A stretch of DNA of 64,000 bases from Sulfurimonas denitrificans DSM 1251 (GTDB lineage Bacteria > Campylobacterota > Campylobacteria > Campylobacterales > Sulfurimonadaceae): assembly GCF_000012965.1 (NCBI RefSeq), contig NC_007575.1, positions 1,116,001 through 1,180,000 on the forward strand, given 5' to 3'. The translations under genes were made by a program, and so were the position numbers. How positions within the stretch are numbered: the stretch's first letter is position 1; each line of letters opens with the position of its first letter. Under the pieces are notes generated by a model. The model saw nothing but the letters and a program-made list of their open reading frames with translations. It was not told the origin of the DNA and searched no databases. Below are positions 17,347 through 27,106 of this stretch, piece after piece.

Positions 17347-17992
17347 TGGCTAATCTAAATCCATTTAATCTCAGGCGACAACTGTCACAAACACCACAAG
17401 CTGCCTCTTCATCTTTGTAACAACTCCATGTAAGTTCAAGTGGAACATTAAGTCTAAGTGCATGCTCAACTATCTGAGATTTACTAAGATGAACCAGTGG
17501 CATATATATTTTGATTTTTGTCTCATCTTTTGTGCCAAGATTAATGCTCTGCTCCATGCTAGTGATAAAAGAGTCTTTGCAATCTGGATAACCACTACTA
17601 TCCTCTTGCACAACACCAATAGCAATAAGTACAGCCTCCTCTTTTTCTGCTAGCGCTGCTGCTATCGATAAAAATATGCCATTTCTAAATGGCACATAAG
17701 TGATGGGAACACCCTCTTCTAGTCCATTTATAGGTATATCTATACTTTTATCTGTAAGAGCAGAAGCACCTATTTTTGAAAAAAAGTCTAAATCCAAAAC
17801 ATAACTATTTGAGACATTTAGTGCCTCACATATTTTCTTAAAACAGAAGAGCTCTTTTGCTTCAGTTCTTTGAGCATAGTTAAAGTGTAAAGCTACAATT
17901 TCATAACCCATCTCTTTTACCATATAAGCCCCTAGTGTAGAATCCATTCCACCGCTCATAATACAAATTGCTTTTTTATTTTTTAAATTCAT
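17318..17992 (-). CDS. queC: 7-cyano-7-deazaguanine synthase (queuosine biosynthesis)
   Basis: 224 aa. PP-loop ATPase motif SGGMDST at residues ~13-19, and the C-terminal zinc site with [10 protein letters not shown]. It converts 7-carboxy-7-deazaguanine to preQ0 with ATP and ammonia, on the way to queuosine in tRNA wobble positions. Length is normal. The partner genes queD, queE and queF are not in the window. Confidence 0.96.
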   Translation of the reverse strand: MNLKNKKAICIMSGGMDSTLGAYMVKEMGYEIVALHFNYAQRTEAKELFCFKKICEALNVSNSYVLDLDFFSKIGASALTDKSIDIPINGLEEGVPITYVPFRNGIFLSIAAALAEKEEAVLIAIGVVQEDSSGYPDCKDSFITSMEQSINLGTKDETKIKIYMPLVHLSKSQIVEHALRLNVPLELTWSCYKDEEAACGVCDSCRLRLNGFRLANAKDPIEYM

Positions 17993-18041
17993 AAGGGAAT
18001 TTTAGCATATTATTTTAATCTTCCTTAAATGCAATACCCTA

Positions 18042-18047
18042 TATAAT
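18042..18047 (+). promoter_or_regulatory. -10 box upstream of the 59-aa protein gene
   Basis: Consensus TATAAT 30 bp before the start codon at 18077. No good -35. Transcription would continue into ybeY. Confidence 0.6.
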
Positions 18048-18076
18048 GCCTCAATATTCAAAAAAAAGGGGACACT

Positions 18077-18256
18077 ATGGAAATTTCATCTTCAAACACA
18101 CCTACTCAATCTTCAGCTGGAGTTGAGGCTATAAAAAAAGCTACAGAGACTCAGGAGAGAGACGCTTTAAAAGTTCTAGAATCTGTAACTGAAGAGTCTA
18201 GAAAAGATGTAGCACAAAAGACTGGATTAGGAACCAACCTAAATTTAGCTGGTTAA
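18077..18256 (+). CDS. Small YjfB-like protein (59 aa)
   Basis: A 59-codon gene, ATG at 18077 with an AAAAGGGG site upstream. It encodes a polar Ser/Thr/Gln-rich start (MEISSSNTPTQSS), a helix with AIKKATETQERDALKVLESV, and a Gly-Leu-Asn tail (GTNLNLAG). The layout recalls small YjfB-type putative motility proteins, which have an N-terminal polar segment followed by an alanine/lysine helix, but the match is weak. Sits 15 bp before ybeY. Confidence 0.7.
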   Translation: MEISSSNTPTQSSAGVEAIKKATETQERDALKVLESVTEESRKDVAQKTGLGTNLNLAG

Positions 18257-18271
18257 GGTAGAGCATAAAAC

Positions 18272-18691
18272 TTGATAGACTTTGACAACAGAACCTCACT
18301 AAACCTTCATATAGAGGTAATTGAACAAATTGCCTCTTCCCTCACAAATAAAGAGATAGAATTAATAGTTACAGATAAAGATGAGATGAGAGAGATAAAC
18401 AGCGCTCATAGAAATATAGATAAAGCAACAGACGTTTTAAGTTTTCCTTATATCGAAATGCCGCTCTCACCATTAGGAAGTATTGTTATTTGCTCCTTAC
18501 ATGTAGAAGAAAAATCAAAAGAGTTTGGACACACTCTAAATGATGAATTTGCACTCCTTTTTATACATGGTCTTTTACATCTTCTTGGATACGACCATGA
18601 AGTTGATAGCGGAGAGATGAGAGAAGAGGAGGCTAGAATTATCAAAGAGTTTAATTTGCCTCAAAGTTTAATAGTTAGAAGCGAGGGATAA
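18272..18691 (+). CDS. ybeY: Endoribonuclease YbeY (16S rRNA maturation)
   Basis: 139 aa from a TTG start. The zinc-binding signature HGLLHLLGYDH near residue 100 is diagnostic, together with TDVLSFPY. YbeY takes part in 16S rRNA 3'-end processing and ribosome quality control. Slightly short at the N terminus, which is usual for this phylum. Confidence 0.95.
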   Translation: MIDFDNRTSLNLHIEVIEQIASSLTNKEIELIVTDKDEMREINSAHRNIDKATDVLSFPYIEMPLSPLGSIVICSLHVEEKSKEFGHTLNDEFALLFIHGLLHLLGYDHEVDSGEMREEEARIIKEFNLPQSLIVRSEG

Positions 18692-18697
18692 CGATAT

Positions 18698-19624
18698 ATG
18701 GATTTCATAATTTTTACAGTTGCTATGGCTGCACTTGTTTATGGGGCGGATTTTGTTATAAAAGAGTCTCAGAGAATAGCTCTGCATTTCAATATATCAC
18801 ACTACGTCATAGGCGCTACTCTTGTAGCATTTGGAACTTCAATGCCAGAGATGGCAGCTTCAATGATGGCATCATATGGAGGCAAAAGTGAGATGGCTAT
18901 AGCTAATGTTGTTGGTAGCAATATTTTCAATATAACATTAATTTTAGGAGTTGTATTCTTAATATCAAAAAATATGAACCCTAAAAGAGACATCTTTGTA
19001 AAAGATAGTGCTTGGATTATTGTGCCTGTTGTTATTTTTATGCTGATGATTCAAGATAGTGTTATAAGCAGGGCTGATGGGATTTTATTTCTTTTAATAA
19101 TGGTTTCATATATTCTATTTTTATTTACTGGTCCAAAAGATGATTTTGAAGATGCAATAGATGAGGATTTATCAAAAGAGAAGTTTAATTGGTTAAAAAC
19201 TATTCTATTTTTAGGTATTGGATTTGTATTAACAATAGGTGGAGCAAATTTCGTTGTTGAGAGCGGAACAGATATAGCTAGGTTATTTGGCGTAAGTGAG
19301 TGGATAATTGGACTTTTTCTTATTGCACTTGGAACATCTCTACCTGAACTTGTAGTCTCTTTGGTTGCTGTAAAAAATGGAAATGCAGAGATGGGCATAG
19401 GAAACATAATAGGCTCAAACGTTGCTAACTTCTCTATGGTTTTAGGAGCTTCATCAATCATAAATCCACTAACCATCAACTTAATTACTGCACAGTTTGA
19501 CATCTATGTAATGGTTGGCTCTTCTATAGCTCTTCTTTTTATTGTAGCAAACAAACTATACAATAAAACTGGAGCGATATTTTTATTAACAATATTGTCG
19601 CTTTTTTTACTTAACTCTTTTTAA
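18698..19624 (+). CDS. Calcium/sodium antiporter (CaCA family, YrbG type)
   Basis: 308 aa, about ten membrane segments. The two alpha repeats that form the ion site are evident: GTSMPEMAASM ... VVGSNIFNI near residue 50-80, and GTSLPELVVSL ... IIGSNVANF near 210-240. Gap of 6 bp after ybeY. Exchanges cations across the inner membrane; whether Ca2+ or another ion cannot be told from sequence. Confidence 0.93.
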   Translation: MDFIIFTVAMAALVYGADFVIKESQRIALHFNISHYVIGATLVAFGTSMPEMAASMMASYGGKSEMAIANVVGSNIFNITLILGVVFLISKNMNPKRDIFVKDSAWIIVPVVIFMLMIQDSVISRADGILFLLIMVSYILFLFTGPKDDFEDAIDEDLSKEKFNWLKTILFLGIGFVLTIGGANFVVESGTDIARLFGVSEWIIGLFLIALGTSLPELVVSLVAVKNGNAEMGIGNIIGSNVANFSMVLGASSIINPLTINLITAQFDIYVMVGSSIALLFIVANKLYNKTGAIFLLTILSLFLLNSF

Positions 19625-19660
19625 TAAATATAGGTGAAATTTTCTCATCTATAAAGCGCC

Positions 19661-21475
19661 CTACTCTTTATCTTCTTGGGCTTCTTCATCTTCTTTTATG
19701 TATCCAAGTTCTAAGAGTTTATTATAAACCCCAGATATAATATTACCAGTAGCAGCGCCACCATGTCCTCCATGCTCTACCATAGCTAAAACAACATATT
19801 GTGGATTATCGTATGGACCATACGTTGAAAACCAAGCATGAGAACGTGTATAGTACTCCATTTCATGCTCTAGCTCCCTCTCTTTAATATCCTGTAAAAT
19901 ACCAACAACTTGGGCTGTTCCAGTTTTACCTGCAATTTTTACTTTTGTATTTACATAACTCCTAGCTGTTCCACCAGGTACATTACAAACTTCATACATC
20001 GCTCTTTGAATTGTAGGCAGCCTCTTTAGCTCATTTTCCGTGAGTACATCTTGAAGGTCTGGCTCTACAACTTCATCGCCTATCATCTTGGCAAAGTATG
20101 GTTTAGGCAACTTTCCTGTAGCCATAAGTGCTGTAAATTGGGCTATCTGCATCGGAGTTGTTAAAAAATCTCCCTGCCCGATTGATGTGTTTACAGTCTC
20201 ACCTATATACCATGGTTTGTTATATTTTTTTCTTTTCCACTCACGAGATGGGACTGTACCTATAAATTCATTTGGCAAATCAACGCCTGTTTTTTTTCCA
20301 AGTCCATATCTCATGAGCCCATCGCTCATCTTCTCAATACCGAGCCTTAGGCTTCCTTTATAAAAATAGTCATCACAACTCTCTCTTATGGCTTTTTTAA
20401 TATCAGTACTTCCATGACCATCTTTCTTCCAACATCTAAATACCCTTGAGCCAAGTGGCATAGAGGCGGTGCAGTGAACATTAAAGTTTGGACCAGCTTC
20501 TGGCGAAGTTATGTACAGTAGTCCAAGTCCTGTTTTTATAACTGAACCAGGTGGGTAGAGTCCATGGATAAGTTTATTTGTAAAAGGTTTATCAAGACTA
20601 TTTGACAACTTATCCCAAACTTCATTGCTTATGCCAGTTACAAAAGTGTTTAGGTCATACTCTGGAAAACTGCTTGCCGATAAAATAGCGCCATTCACAT
20701 CCATAACAATCACTGCACCAGCCTTATTTACAAAGAATGATGATATATATTTTTGAAGTTCTATGTCGATATTTAAAGTAAGTTTTGTATCTTCTGATGG
20801 TTTTTGGCTTGAGAGCTCTTCTACTTCTTGATTATGCGCATTTACCTTTATCTCTCTGTTTCCTGCTAAACCTTGAAGATACTCATTATAGTATTTTTCA
20901 ATACCAGATTTGCCACTATATCCTATGAGTTTAACAAGCTCATCATCTACAATGTCATCTTTGTTTGCACGCCCAACATACCCAATAATATGTGCACCTA
21001 TCTCACCGTATGGATAAAATCTCTTTGGAGAGGAGACTATATTTAAATTTTCTCTTAGGCTCAATATTGAATATATAGGCATAATATGTTCATATGATAC
21101 AAAATCAACTATATCTATAAAGTTATGGTTGTAGTATGAATCAACTTTTTTATACTCTTTTATCATCTTCTCTTTATCTAAATTTGGCAATAGAGCAATA
21201 AGCCTATTTATCTCATCTTCAAAAATTTCAGAATTTCTCTCAAGACCTAGATGTGGAGCTAGTTGTATCTTAAATCCAAGTTCATTTATTGCTATTGGTC
21301 TGTTGTTTATATCTACTATTTCCCCTCTTACAGGAGCAATTTGTTCGATTTTAATTGTGTTATTGTATGAGAGTCTTTCATAGTAACTGTTTGATTCAAC
21401 TGAGAGAAAAAAAACTCTTACTAAAAGAGCTAGCCAGATAGATGCAAATATAAAAAGTATAAATTTAATTTTCAT
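19661..21475 (-). CDS. mrdA: Penicillin-binding protein 2 (peptidoglycan transpeptidase)
   Basis: 604 aa. N-terminal membrane anchor (residues 1-24), PBP dimerisation domain, and transpeptidase domain with the active-site motif PGSVIKTG (SxxK) and KTGTAQV (KTG). Class B PBP of the PBP2 type, working with RodA in lateral wall synthesis. The preceding gene is an MreD-like membrane protein overlapping by 4 bp. The gene ends the long minus-strand block. Confidence 0.96.
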   Translation of the reverse strand: MKIKFILFIFASIWLALLVRVFFLSVESNSYYERLSYNNTIKIEQIAPVRGEIVDINNRPIAINELGFKIQLAPHLGLERNSEIFEDEINRLIALLPNLDKEKMIKEYKKVDSYYNHNFIDIVDFVSYEHIMPIYSILSLRENLNIVSSPKRFYPYGEIGAHIIGYVGRANKDDIVDDELVKLIGYSGKSGIEKYYNEYLQGLAGNREIKVNAHNQEVEELSSQKPSEDTKLTLNIDIELQKYISSFFVNKAGAVIVMDVNGAILSASSFPEYDLNTFVTGISNEVWDKLSNSLDKPFTNKLIHGLYPPGSVIKTGLGLLYITSPEAGPNFNVHCTASMPLGSRVFRCWKKDGHGSTDIKKAIRESCDDYFYKGSLRLGIEKMSDGLMRYGLGKKTGVDLPNEFIGTVPSREWKRKKYNKPWYIGETVNTSIGQGDFLTTPMQIAQFTALMATGKLPKPYFAKMIGDEVVEPDLQDVLTENELKRLPTIQRAMYEVCNVPGGTARSYVNTKVKIAGKTGTAQVVGILQDIKERELEHEMEYYTRSHAWFSTYGPYDNPQYVVLAMVEHGGHGGAATGNIISGVYNKLLELGYIKEDEEAQEDKE

Positions 21476-21924
21476 AATATGCTCAAAATTAAAAATTCAA
21501 TAACTATATAGTAGATTACATAATAGTTGATAGCTGGTAAAGCAAATAAAAAAATATTTGATAAAAAAGAGTAAAAAAGAAAAAAGCCTACATAAACAAA
21601 AAGAACAATCATAAAATTAATACATGTAACACAACTAAAACTCTGAGTTATTTTTGGAACAATATATTTATGCAAAATTGAAAAATAGATTATGGTACTA
21701 AATAGCACATAACTATTCTCTGATTCAAAAAATAAAAGACAAAAAATAGTTAAAATAAGAACTGAAGTCTGCTCTTTTTTAAGTGCTTTTGAAAAGTAAA
21801 AGTATAGTACTGTAAGTAATGGCGGTAAAAAAAGATATATTCCGCTTAGTGCAGTATAGACAAGAAACAATATACCATAAAGGTATAATGCTAGAGGGTT
21901 TTTATAAGAGAGACTTCGTTGCAT
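21472..21924 (-). CDS. Hydrophobic membrane protein, possibly MreD-like
   Basis: 150 aa, nearly all hydrophobic with about five membrane segments and many Phe, Tyr and Ile. No family motif can be read, but size, topology and the position directly before the PBP2 gene (4-bp overlap) fit MreD, which is poorly conserved in sequence. The start overlaps the previous gene by 34 bp. Confidence 0.75.
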   Translation of the reverse strand: MQRSLSYKNPLALYLYGILFLVYTALSGIYLFLPPLLTVLYFYFSKALKKEQTSVLILTIFCLLFFESENSYVLFSTIIYFSILHKYIVPKITQSFSCVTCINFMIVLFVYVGFFLFYSFLSNIFLFALPAINYYVIYYIVIEFLILSIL

Positions 21925-22358
21925 ATTGGAAAATGTTTACATTTAATACAATCAGCCCAAATCTTATGTTCTGGGAGTGACTCTTTTGGAATCTCGATAA
22001 AACCTAAATTTTCAAAAAAAGATTGTTTATAAGTTAAGCTAAGAACCTTTTGAAGTCCTAATATTTGTGCTTCATCAGTTGCTTTTGTAACTAAGCTTTG
22101 CCCTATTCCCTCTCCTCTTCTTCCATCTTTTACAATCAAAGATCTAATCTCTGCTAAAGATGGTGTATGAATATGAAGAGCACAAAATCCAATAATTTCA
22201 GAGCCATCTTTAGCAAGAATATAAGATCTTATATTTGTCGCCACTTCATCTGAGCTTCTTGCAAGAATTACACCAGCTTCAACTTCAGCAGCCACTAGCT
22301 TTTGCATCTCTTGTATATCAGAGAGTTTTGCTTTTGTTAATTCAATCTTCATTTTCAC
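21891..22358 (-). CDS. GNAT N-acetyltransferase, probably N-acetylglutamate synthase
   Basis: 155 aa single GNAT domain: acetyl-CoA loop IRSLIVKDGRRGEGIGQSL at residues ~70-88, then TYKQSFFENLGFIEIPKE. The short architecture without an amino-acid kinase domain is used for arginine biosynthesis in several bacteria, and I recall Campylobacterota having one of this type. The C-terminal CIKCKHFPIC cluster (three Cys) is characteristic. Overlaps engB by 17 bp. Confidence 0.82.
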   Translation of the reverse strand: MKMKIELTKAKLSDIQEMQKLVAAEVEAGVILARSSDEVATNIRSYILAKDGSEIIGFCALHIHTPSLAEIRSLIVKDGRRGEGIGQSLVTKATDEAQILGLQKVLSLTYKQSFFENLGFIEIPKESLPEHKIWADCIKCKHFPICNEVSLIKTL

Positions 22359-22968
22359 ACTCCTTTAAAACATTATAGATAAGCGTTACTATTTTTGCTA
22401 ATCCTTTCTTTTTGGAACTAGAAACCATCAGGGCATTAGGAAAATCTCTTCTTAACTCAGTTTGCTCTTTTTGATTGAGCTTGTCTATTTTAGTAAATAT
22501 CTGAAAAATATGCTGTGTGGGGTTGGCACACTCAAGCAAAAAATCACTAACAGATTTATCAATATCTAAAAAAGGGTGTCTGCAATCAACCAGATGTATA
22601 AAAATTTTAATCTGCTTTCTTGATGCTATATAGTCTGTTAGGTTTCTCTCCCAATCATATTTTATCGATTTTGCCACTTTTGCATAACCAAATCCAGGTA
22701 AATCAACAAATTTAGCAAAGCTTTTTAAAGAGTCTTCTCTATTTATAAAAGTAACATCAAAGTAGTTTATAAGCCTTGTTTTACCTGGTGTTGATGATAC
22801 TTTAGCCAATCCTTTATGATTTGTTAGAGCATTAAGCAGAGAGCTTTTTCCAACATTTGAGCGGGCCATAAAAACGATTTCATTCTGCTCTATACTAGGA
22901 GGTGCACCATCTAAATTTGGGGCAGATGTAATAAATTTTGCATCTACAATCTCAATCATTTTTTTCAC
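22342..22968 (-). CDS. engB: Ribosome biogenesis GTPase EngB (YihA/YsxC)
   Basis: 208 aa. G1 SNVGKSSLLNAL, G3 DLPGFGYAK, G4 TKID, and the G2-region TPGKTRLINYF identify the EngB family. It is needed for assembly of the 50S subunit. The last step of the conserved run kdsC-lptC-lptA-engB; overlaps lptA by 17 bp. Confidence 0.97.
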   Translation of the reverse strand: MKKMIEIVDAKFITSAPNLDGAPPSIEQNEIVFMARSNVGKSSLLNALTNHKGLAKVSSTPGKTRLINYFDVTFINREDSLKSFAKFVDLPGFGYAKVAKSIKYDWERNLTDYIASRKQIKIFIHLVDCRHPFLDIDKSVSDFLLECANPTQHIFQIFTKIDKLNQKEQTELRRDFPNALMVSSSKKKGLAKIVTLIYNVLKECENED

Positions 22969-23452
22969 TCTTCTGAACTTCTGTCTTGTTTTGATCTTCA
23001 GGCATATTAAAAATCATAATTACTGGCTCTTTAGCAGCACCTTTTGCGTAAGCTTTACCTTCAATTGTTTTTAAAATTACTTCATCGCCAATAATCTCTT
23101 TTTTATCATCAAGTTGCTTTAGATGTACATCTTGATAGAAATAGTACTCTTTTGTTTTAGGAAGATAGATTACTTTATGCGCTTTTCCTACATATAAAGC
23201 ACCCTCAATGGTTTTTATCTTAAATGAAGCGTTACCCTCAGCTATAAACTTAGTGGGCTCTTGCGCAGAGTTTGTATGTATGGTTACCTTTGAAGCATTT
23301 AGTTCATCATTGCCTCTGATGATATTTACATCACCTTCAAAAATAGAAATTCCAGCTTTCTGATCTGCATTAAATAGTTTTGCTTTTACCTGTAGCTCTT
23401 GCGCAAACAGCGACGCTGCTGATAAAATTATTAAAAAAACTGTTTTTTTCAT
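22952..23452 (-). CDS. lptA: LPS transport periplasmic protein LptA
   Basis: 166 aa with a signal peptide (residues 1-17, ...SLFAQE) followed by the OstA-like beta-jellyroll that forms the periplasmic bridge (GDVNIIRGNDELNASKVTIHT, FIAEGNASFKI). Carries LPS from LptC to LptD. The LptC gene is directly upstream without a gap. C-terminal tail is polar and short. Confidence 0.92.
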   Translation of the reverse strand: MKKTVFLIILSAASLFAQELQVKAKLFNADQKAGISIFEGDVNIIRGNDELNASKVTIHTNSAQEPTKFIAEGNASFKIKTIEGALYVGKAHKVIYLPKTKEYYFYQDVHLKQLDDKKEIIGDEVILKTIEGKAYAKGAAKEPVIMIFNMPEDQNKTEVQKSEKND

Positions 23453-23983
23453 CTATCTCTCTTTTAGTTGATATTTTGCTGTTACATTTTTTGAAGTAAC
23501 TCTCTCTAGCGCACTATTGTAGTGCAACCCTTCCCCTATAACTCTATTTGCATCTCTATATAAAAGATAATCTCCATCAGCAATAGCTATACTAGTTTTT
23601 TTATTATATATCGCTTTTTGTGTCTTAAATGTCAAACCATCTTCTCTTGTATAAACAATATTGCCATCGAGATATACAATATCATCTTTGTATATTCCTC
23701 TTTTTGATTTCATGTTTGAAACATACTCTTTAGAACTATCTGTGTAGTCTATATCATCAACGCTGTATCTGTCACTATATTTAATGGCTTTTGAGCCATT
23801 CATAAGCGTTATGAGACCATGAGGGTCAAACTCATACATAGTAAAAGATGAGATACTAAATAGCTCAATATCTCCAAAAAAATTCTCTTTTATTTCAACA
23901 GGTTTAAATACAAAAAGTATCATTAAAAGAGATAAAGAGATAAAGAGAAAAAAATAGTTCATATTCATGCTAATTATAACCAA
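23453..23983 (-). CDS. lptC: LPS export protein LptC
   Basis: 176 aa: N-terminal membrane anchor (residues ~5-25) then a periplasmic LptC-type jellyroll (YEFDPHGLITLMNGSKAIKY, DGNIVYTREDGLTFKTQKAIYN). It joins the LptBFG transporter to LptA. Overlaps the kdsC end by 10 bp and is followed immediately by lptA, so context supports the call. Confidence 0.9.
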   Translation of the reverse strand: MVIISMNMNYFFLFISLSLLMILFVFKPVEIKENFFGDIELFSISSFTMYEFDPHGLITLMNGSKAIKYSDRYSVDDIDYTDSSKEYVSNMKSKRGIYKDDIVYLDGNIVYTREDGLTFKTQKAIYNKKTSIAIADGDYLLYRDANRVIGEGLHYNSALERVTSKNVTAKYQLKER

Positions 23984-24468
23984 AGAGCCATAAATTGCTC
24001 TCTTAAATCATTCTCATCTACAAGAATGTCTATCATTTCTCTAACTGCTCCATCTCCACCATTACATGTAAGAGTAGTATCAACAATATCTTTAATCTCT
24101 TTTACTCCATCTTTTGGCGTAAAGCTTCTGCCGACACTGCGCAGCATTTTAAAGTCATTTAAATCATCGCCGATTGCACCAACTTCATAGTGCTTAAAAC
24201 CCAAGGAAGAGATAAGTTCTTTTAAAACACTCTCTTTATCTTTAATGCCTTGAAACAGATATTTAATTCCTAACTCTTCTGCTCTTCTTTGGACTATTTT
24301 AGAGTCTCTTCCAGTAATTATGGCTACATGTAAGCCAATTTTTATCCATGAGCTAATCGCCAAACCATCTTTTACATTAAAGTTTTTTATCTCTGAGCCA
24401 TCAGAGTGGTATATTATTTTCCCATCACTCATACACCCATCAACATCAAGCACAATCAACTTAATCAA
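23974..24468 (-). CDS. kdsC: KDO-8-phosphate phosphatase
   Basis: 164 aa HAD-family C0-type phosphatase: motif I DVDGCMSDG, motif II TGRDS, and the C-terminal GDDLNDF. Releases KDO from KDO-8-phosphate for LPS core synthesis. The gene order kdsC-lptC-lptA matches other bacteria. Overlaps hisB by 4 bp. Confidence 0.95.
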   Translation of the reverse strand: MIKLIVLDVDGCMSDGKIIYHSDGSEIKNFNVKDGLAISSWIKIGLHVAIITGRDSKIVQRRAEELGIKYLFQGIKDKESVLKELISSLGFKHYEVGAIGDDLNDFKMLRSVGRSFTPKDGVKEIKDIVDTTLTCNGGDGAVREMIDILVDENDLREQFMALWL

Positions 24469-25037
24469 AGCATATCTTTCGTACTAGGAATCCCGACTCT
24501 TTCATTTTTTTGCATTGCACGGCGAAGCGCAACTGCAACAGCTTTAAAAGCTGCCTCTATAATATGGTGTCTGTTTTTGCCTCTTTGTAGAACTATATGC
24601 GTACTTATTCTTGCATTTAACACAAATGCTCTAAAAAACTCTTCAACAAGCTCTGTATCAAACTGTCCTACTTTCCCAGCAAGATTAACTTCATAAACAA
24701 GATATGGTCTGTTACTCAAATCCAAATCACAACTAACACACGCTTCATCCATAACTATATTTGCACTTCCAAAACGCTCCATATTTGAAACAGGATAGAG
24801 AGCTTCTGCAAAAAGGGCGCCAAGAACTATCCCTATATCTTCTACGCTATGGTGATCATCTATATGTGTATCGCCCTTACATGTAATCTCTAAATCAATC
24901 AAAGAGTGTTTTGAAAAGCTATCTAGCATGTGGTCTAAAAAACCAACACCTGTATCTATTTTACTCTTACCGTTGCCATTTATATCCAGTGAAACAGTTA
25001 TGTCTGTCTCTTTTGTTTTTCTGCTTTTACTAATCAT
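24465..25037 (-). CDS. hisB: Imidazoleglycerol-phosphate dehydratase
   Basis: 190 aa, dehydratase domain only (no fused histidinol phosphatase). Manganese-binding His/Glu motifs: GFLDHMLDSFSKHS, DDHHSVEDIGI and, in the second half, HHIIEAAFKAVAVALR. Sixth step of histidine biosynthesis. Other his genes are not in the window, so the pathway is dispersed. One base separates it from rlpA. Confidence 0.97.
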   Translation of the reverse strand: MISKSRKTKETDITVSLDINGNGKSKIDTGVGFLDHMLDSFSKHSLIDLEITCKGDTHIDDHHSVEDIGIVLGALFAEALYPVSNMERFGSANIVMDEACVSCDLDLSNRPYLVYEVNLAGKVGQFDTELVEEFFRAFVLNARISTHIVLQRGKNRHHIIEAAFKAVAVALRRAMQKNERVGIPSTKDML

Positions 25038-25038
25038 C

Positions 25039-25851
25039 CTAATCCTCTCTCACAATAAATGAGCCTTTAAAATTACCAAGTGCTAGATAGTCTCTCGCCT
25101 CTTGCTCACTTCTAAAGCCTTTTAACCAAACTTTAAACATTCTGCCATTATTTGTCTGTATATCTTTAATAACTGTTTTATATCCATCCGTATTGTTATA
25201 CTTTTGCTGTGTCTCAAGTGCGCCCTCAACTCTTGAAAAAGATGCAATTTGTAGTGCAAATCCATCTATAACTTGATCCTGAGGAGATGATTGCAGGTCT
25301 TTGTCAAGAGGAGTATCTCTTTTATCTTTTGAATGAAAACCTAAAACTTCAACCTTAACTGGAGCTGTTCCAGCATTAAGCATATCTATTTTTTTCGCTG
25401 CAGTGTTTGAGAGGTCAATAATTCTTCTCTCAATAAAAGGACCTCTATCATTTATTCTTACAACTACACTTTTATTATTTCTCTGATTTGTAACTTTTAC
25501 AATTGTATTCATAGGGAGTGTCTTGTGTGCAGCTGTCATGTCATACATGTTATATGTTTCACCATTAGATGTTAATTTACCATGAAAATCAGGACCATAC
25601 CAACTTGCAAAACCATCAAATACATCACCAACATTTACCACTGTAGGATAATATTTTATACCTCTTATCTCATAAGGTCTCATTGTAGGATGATTATAAT
25701 CTTTTTTATTTATAGATGAGCTATGAACACTCTTATCTGAGGAGTAGCTGCTCTGCGTATCTGGAGGAGTATATGCTCTTGTTCCTCTTGAGCTACAACC
25801 TGTAACAAAAATTAGAACTAAGGTAGCTAAGGATATATATATTTTATTCAT
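25039..25851 (-). CDS. rlpA: RlpA-type lipoprotein with SPOR domain
   Basis: 270 aa. Lipoprotein signal with lipobox VTGC (Cys19); double-psi beta-barrel at ~85-165 ([39 protein letters not shown]); SPOR domain in the last 75 residues ([19 protein letters not shown]). RlpA proteins cleave glycans lacking stem peptides, usually at the septum, and the SPOR domain targets them there. The catalytic Asp and Glu/His positions of the barrel look intact. Next to a lytic transglycosylase gene. Confidence 0.93.
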   Translation of the reverse strand: MNKIYISLATLVLIFVTGCSSRGTRAYTPPDTQSSYSSDKSVHSSSINKKDYNHPTMRPYEIRGIKYYPTVVNVGDVFDGFASWYGPDFHGKLTSNGETYNMYDMTAAHKTLPMNTIVKVTNQRNNKSVVVRINDRGPFIERRIIDLSNTAAKKIDMLNAGTAPVKVEVLGFHSKDKRDTPLDKDLQSSPQDQVIDGFALQIASFSRVEGALETQQKYNNTDGYKTVIKDIQTNNGRMFKVWLKGFRSEQEARDYLALGNFKGSFIVRED

Positions 25852-25873
25852 AGTACTGAAATCTCTCTTGTTT

Positions 25874-27028
25874 TTAAATATCTATTTTAACTGATTCTAA
25901 AAGAGGTTCTATACTCTTGTTGTTTTTCATCGTAGCAGAAAAATTACTACTGATTCTTTGATTTTCTACTTTACCATTTATAGGGATAATTAACTTTTGA
26001 TTTAAACTTAGTGTGTCCACTTTTAAAGCATTAAAATCTTTAATCATTGCATGACTTACATTGTATTTTTTACCTATACTATAGAGGCTCTCACCCTTTT
26101 CAACTATGTGAACTCTATAAAATTTATTTAATTTTTCTTCAAAATACTTTTGTTTAAATTCAGAGAGTTTTATATATGGAATATAAATATTGTAATCTTT
26201 CAAGTATGGTGGCGCAAAATCATGCTTTAAATGTCTATTTAACTTTTGAAGCTCTTCTAGAGGTATATTGATAAGCGCTGAGACTCTTCTTAAAGATTCA
26301 CCTCTTGGTACATTTACAGCAGAGATAGAAGAAGCGTTTGCTCTGTTTAAAAGATACTCATACTCGCTATTTAAAAGAAACTGCTCATCATTGCCTATCA
26401 TTGCAAGAGAGACAATTTTTCTTATATAAAATCTACTCTCTTTTGGGATGTACTGTTTTTTTGGATCCAATAAAATAGTAAGCTCATCACTGTTTGCATT
26501 TTTAATAGCTCTTGAGAGTCTTCCATCGCCACAATTGTAAGCAATTGCTGCTAAGTACCACTTGCCAAACTTTTCATAAAGTTTACTAAGATATTTAGCG
26601 GCTGCTTCTGTTGACTTAATTAAATCTCTTCTCTCATCAACATATTGATCAATTCTTAATCCATACAATTTTGCAGTTTCAGGCATAAATTGCCATAAAC
26701 CAGATGCTTTTTTTACAGAATATGCTTTTGTTGAAAAACTAGATTCAGCCATTGCTAAAAAAAGAAATTCTGGAGGTATGCCATATTTTGTCAATATACT
26801 TTTTACTGTAGGTATAAAAAGATGTGCCTCGTCCATAGTTCTAAGAAACTGTTCTTCTGAATATATATCTACTTGAGAATTTTTCATTTGATTCATAATC
26901 GGGTCATACAAGAAAGAAGCTTCTATGTCGAAAGACTCCAATATTGCTATCTCTTTAGTCTGATTTGTAAGGTAAGAAAGGTTTGCGCTGAGCAAAAGTG
27001 GGAAGAAAAACATAATGATATATTTCAA
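25874..27028 (-). CDS. Membrane-bound lytic transglycosylase with LysM (MltD type)
   Basis: 384 aa: signal peptide, then an SLT domain (residues ~70-190) with the catalytic Glu in [12 protein letters not shown], followed by [15 protein letters not shown], and [15 protein letters not shown]. Two C-terminal repeats: a degenerate one ([16 protein letters not shown]) and a good LysM ([20 protein letters not shown]). No lipobox is obvious, so it may be soluble in the periplasm. Cleaves peptidoglycan between MurNAc and GlcNAc. Confidence 0.93.
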   Translation of the reverse strand: MKYIIMFFFPLLLSANLSYLTNQTKEIAILESFDIEASFLYDPIMNQMKNSQVDIYSEEQFLRTMDEAHLFIPTVKSILTKYGIPPEFLFLAMAESSFSTKAYSVKKASGLWQFMPETAKLYGLRIDQYVDERRDLIKSTEAAAKYLSKLYEKFGKWYLAAIAYNCGDGRLSRAIKNANSDELTILLDPKKQYIPKESRFYIRKIVSLAMIGNDEQFLLNSEYEYLLNRANASSISAVNVPRGESLRRVSALINIPLEELQKLNRHLKHDFAPPYLKDYNIYIPYIKLSEFKQKYFEEKLNKFYRVHIVEKGESLYSIGKKYNVSHAMIKDFNALKVDTLSLNQKLIIPINGKVENQRISSNFSATMKNNKSIEPLLESVKIDI

Positions 27029-27106
27029 TTTTGCAGCTCCTCTTTAATAAATTTGAAGATAGATTTTATCTAAAAATTATATATAATATAATAAAAATTG
27101 CTGATA

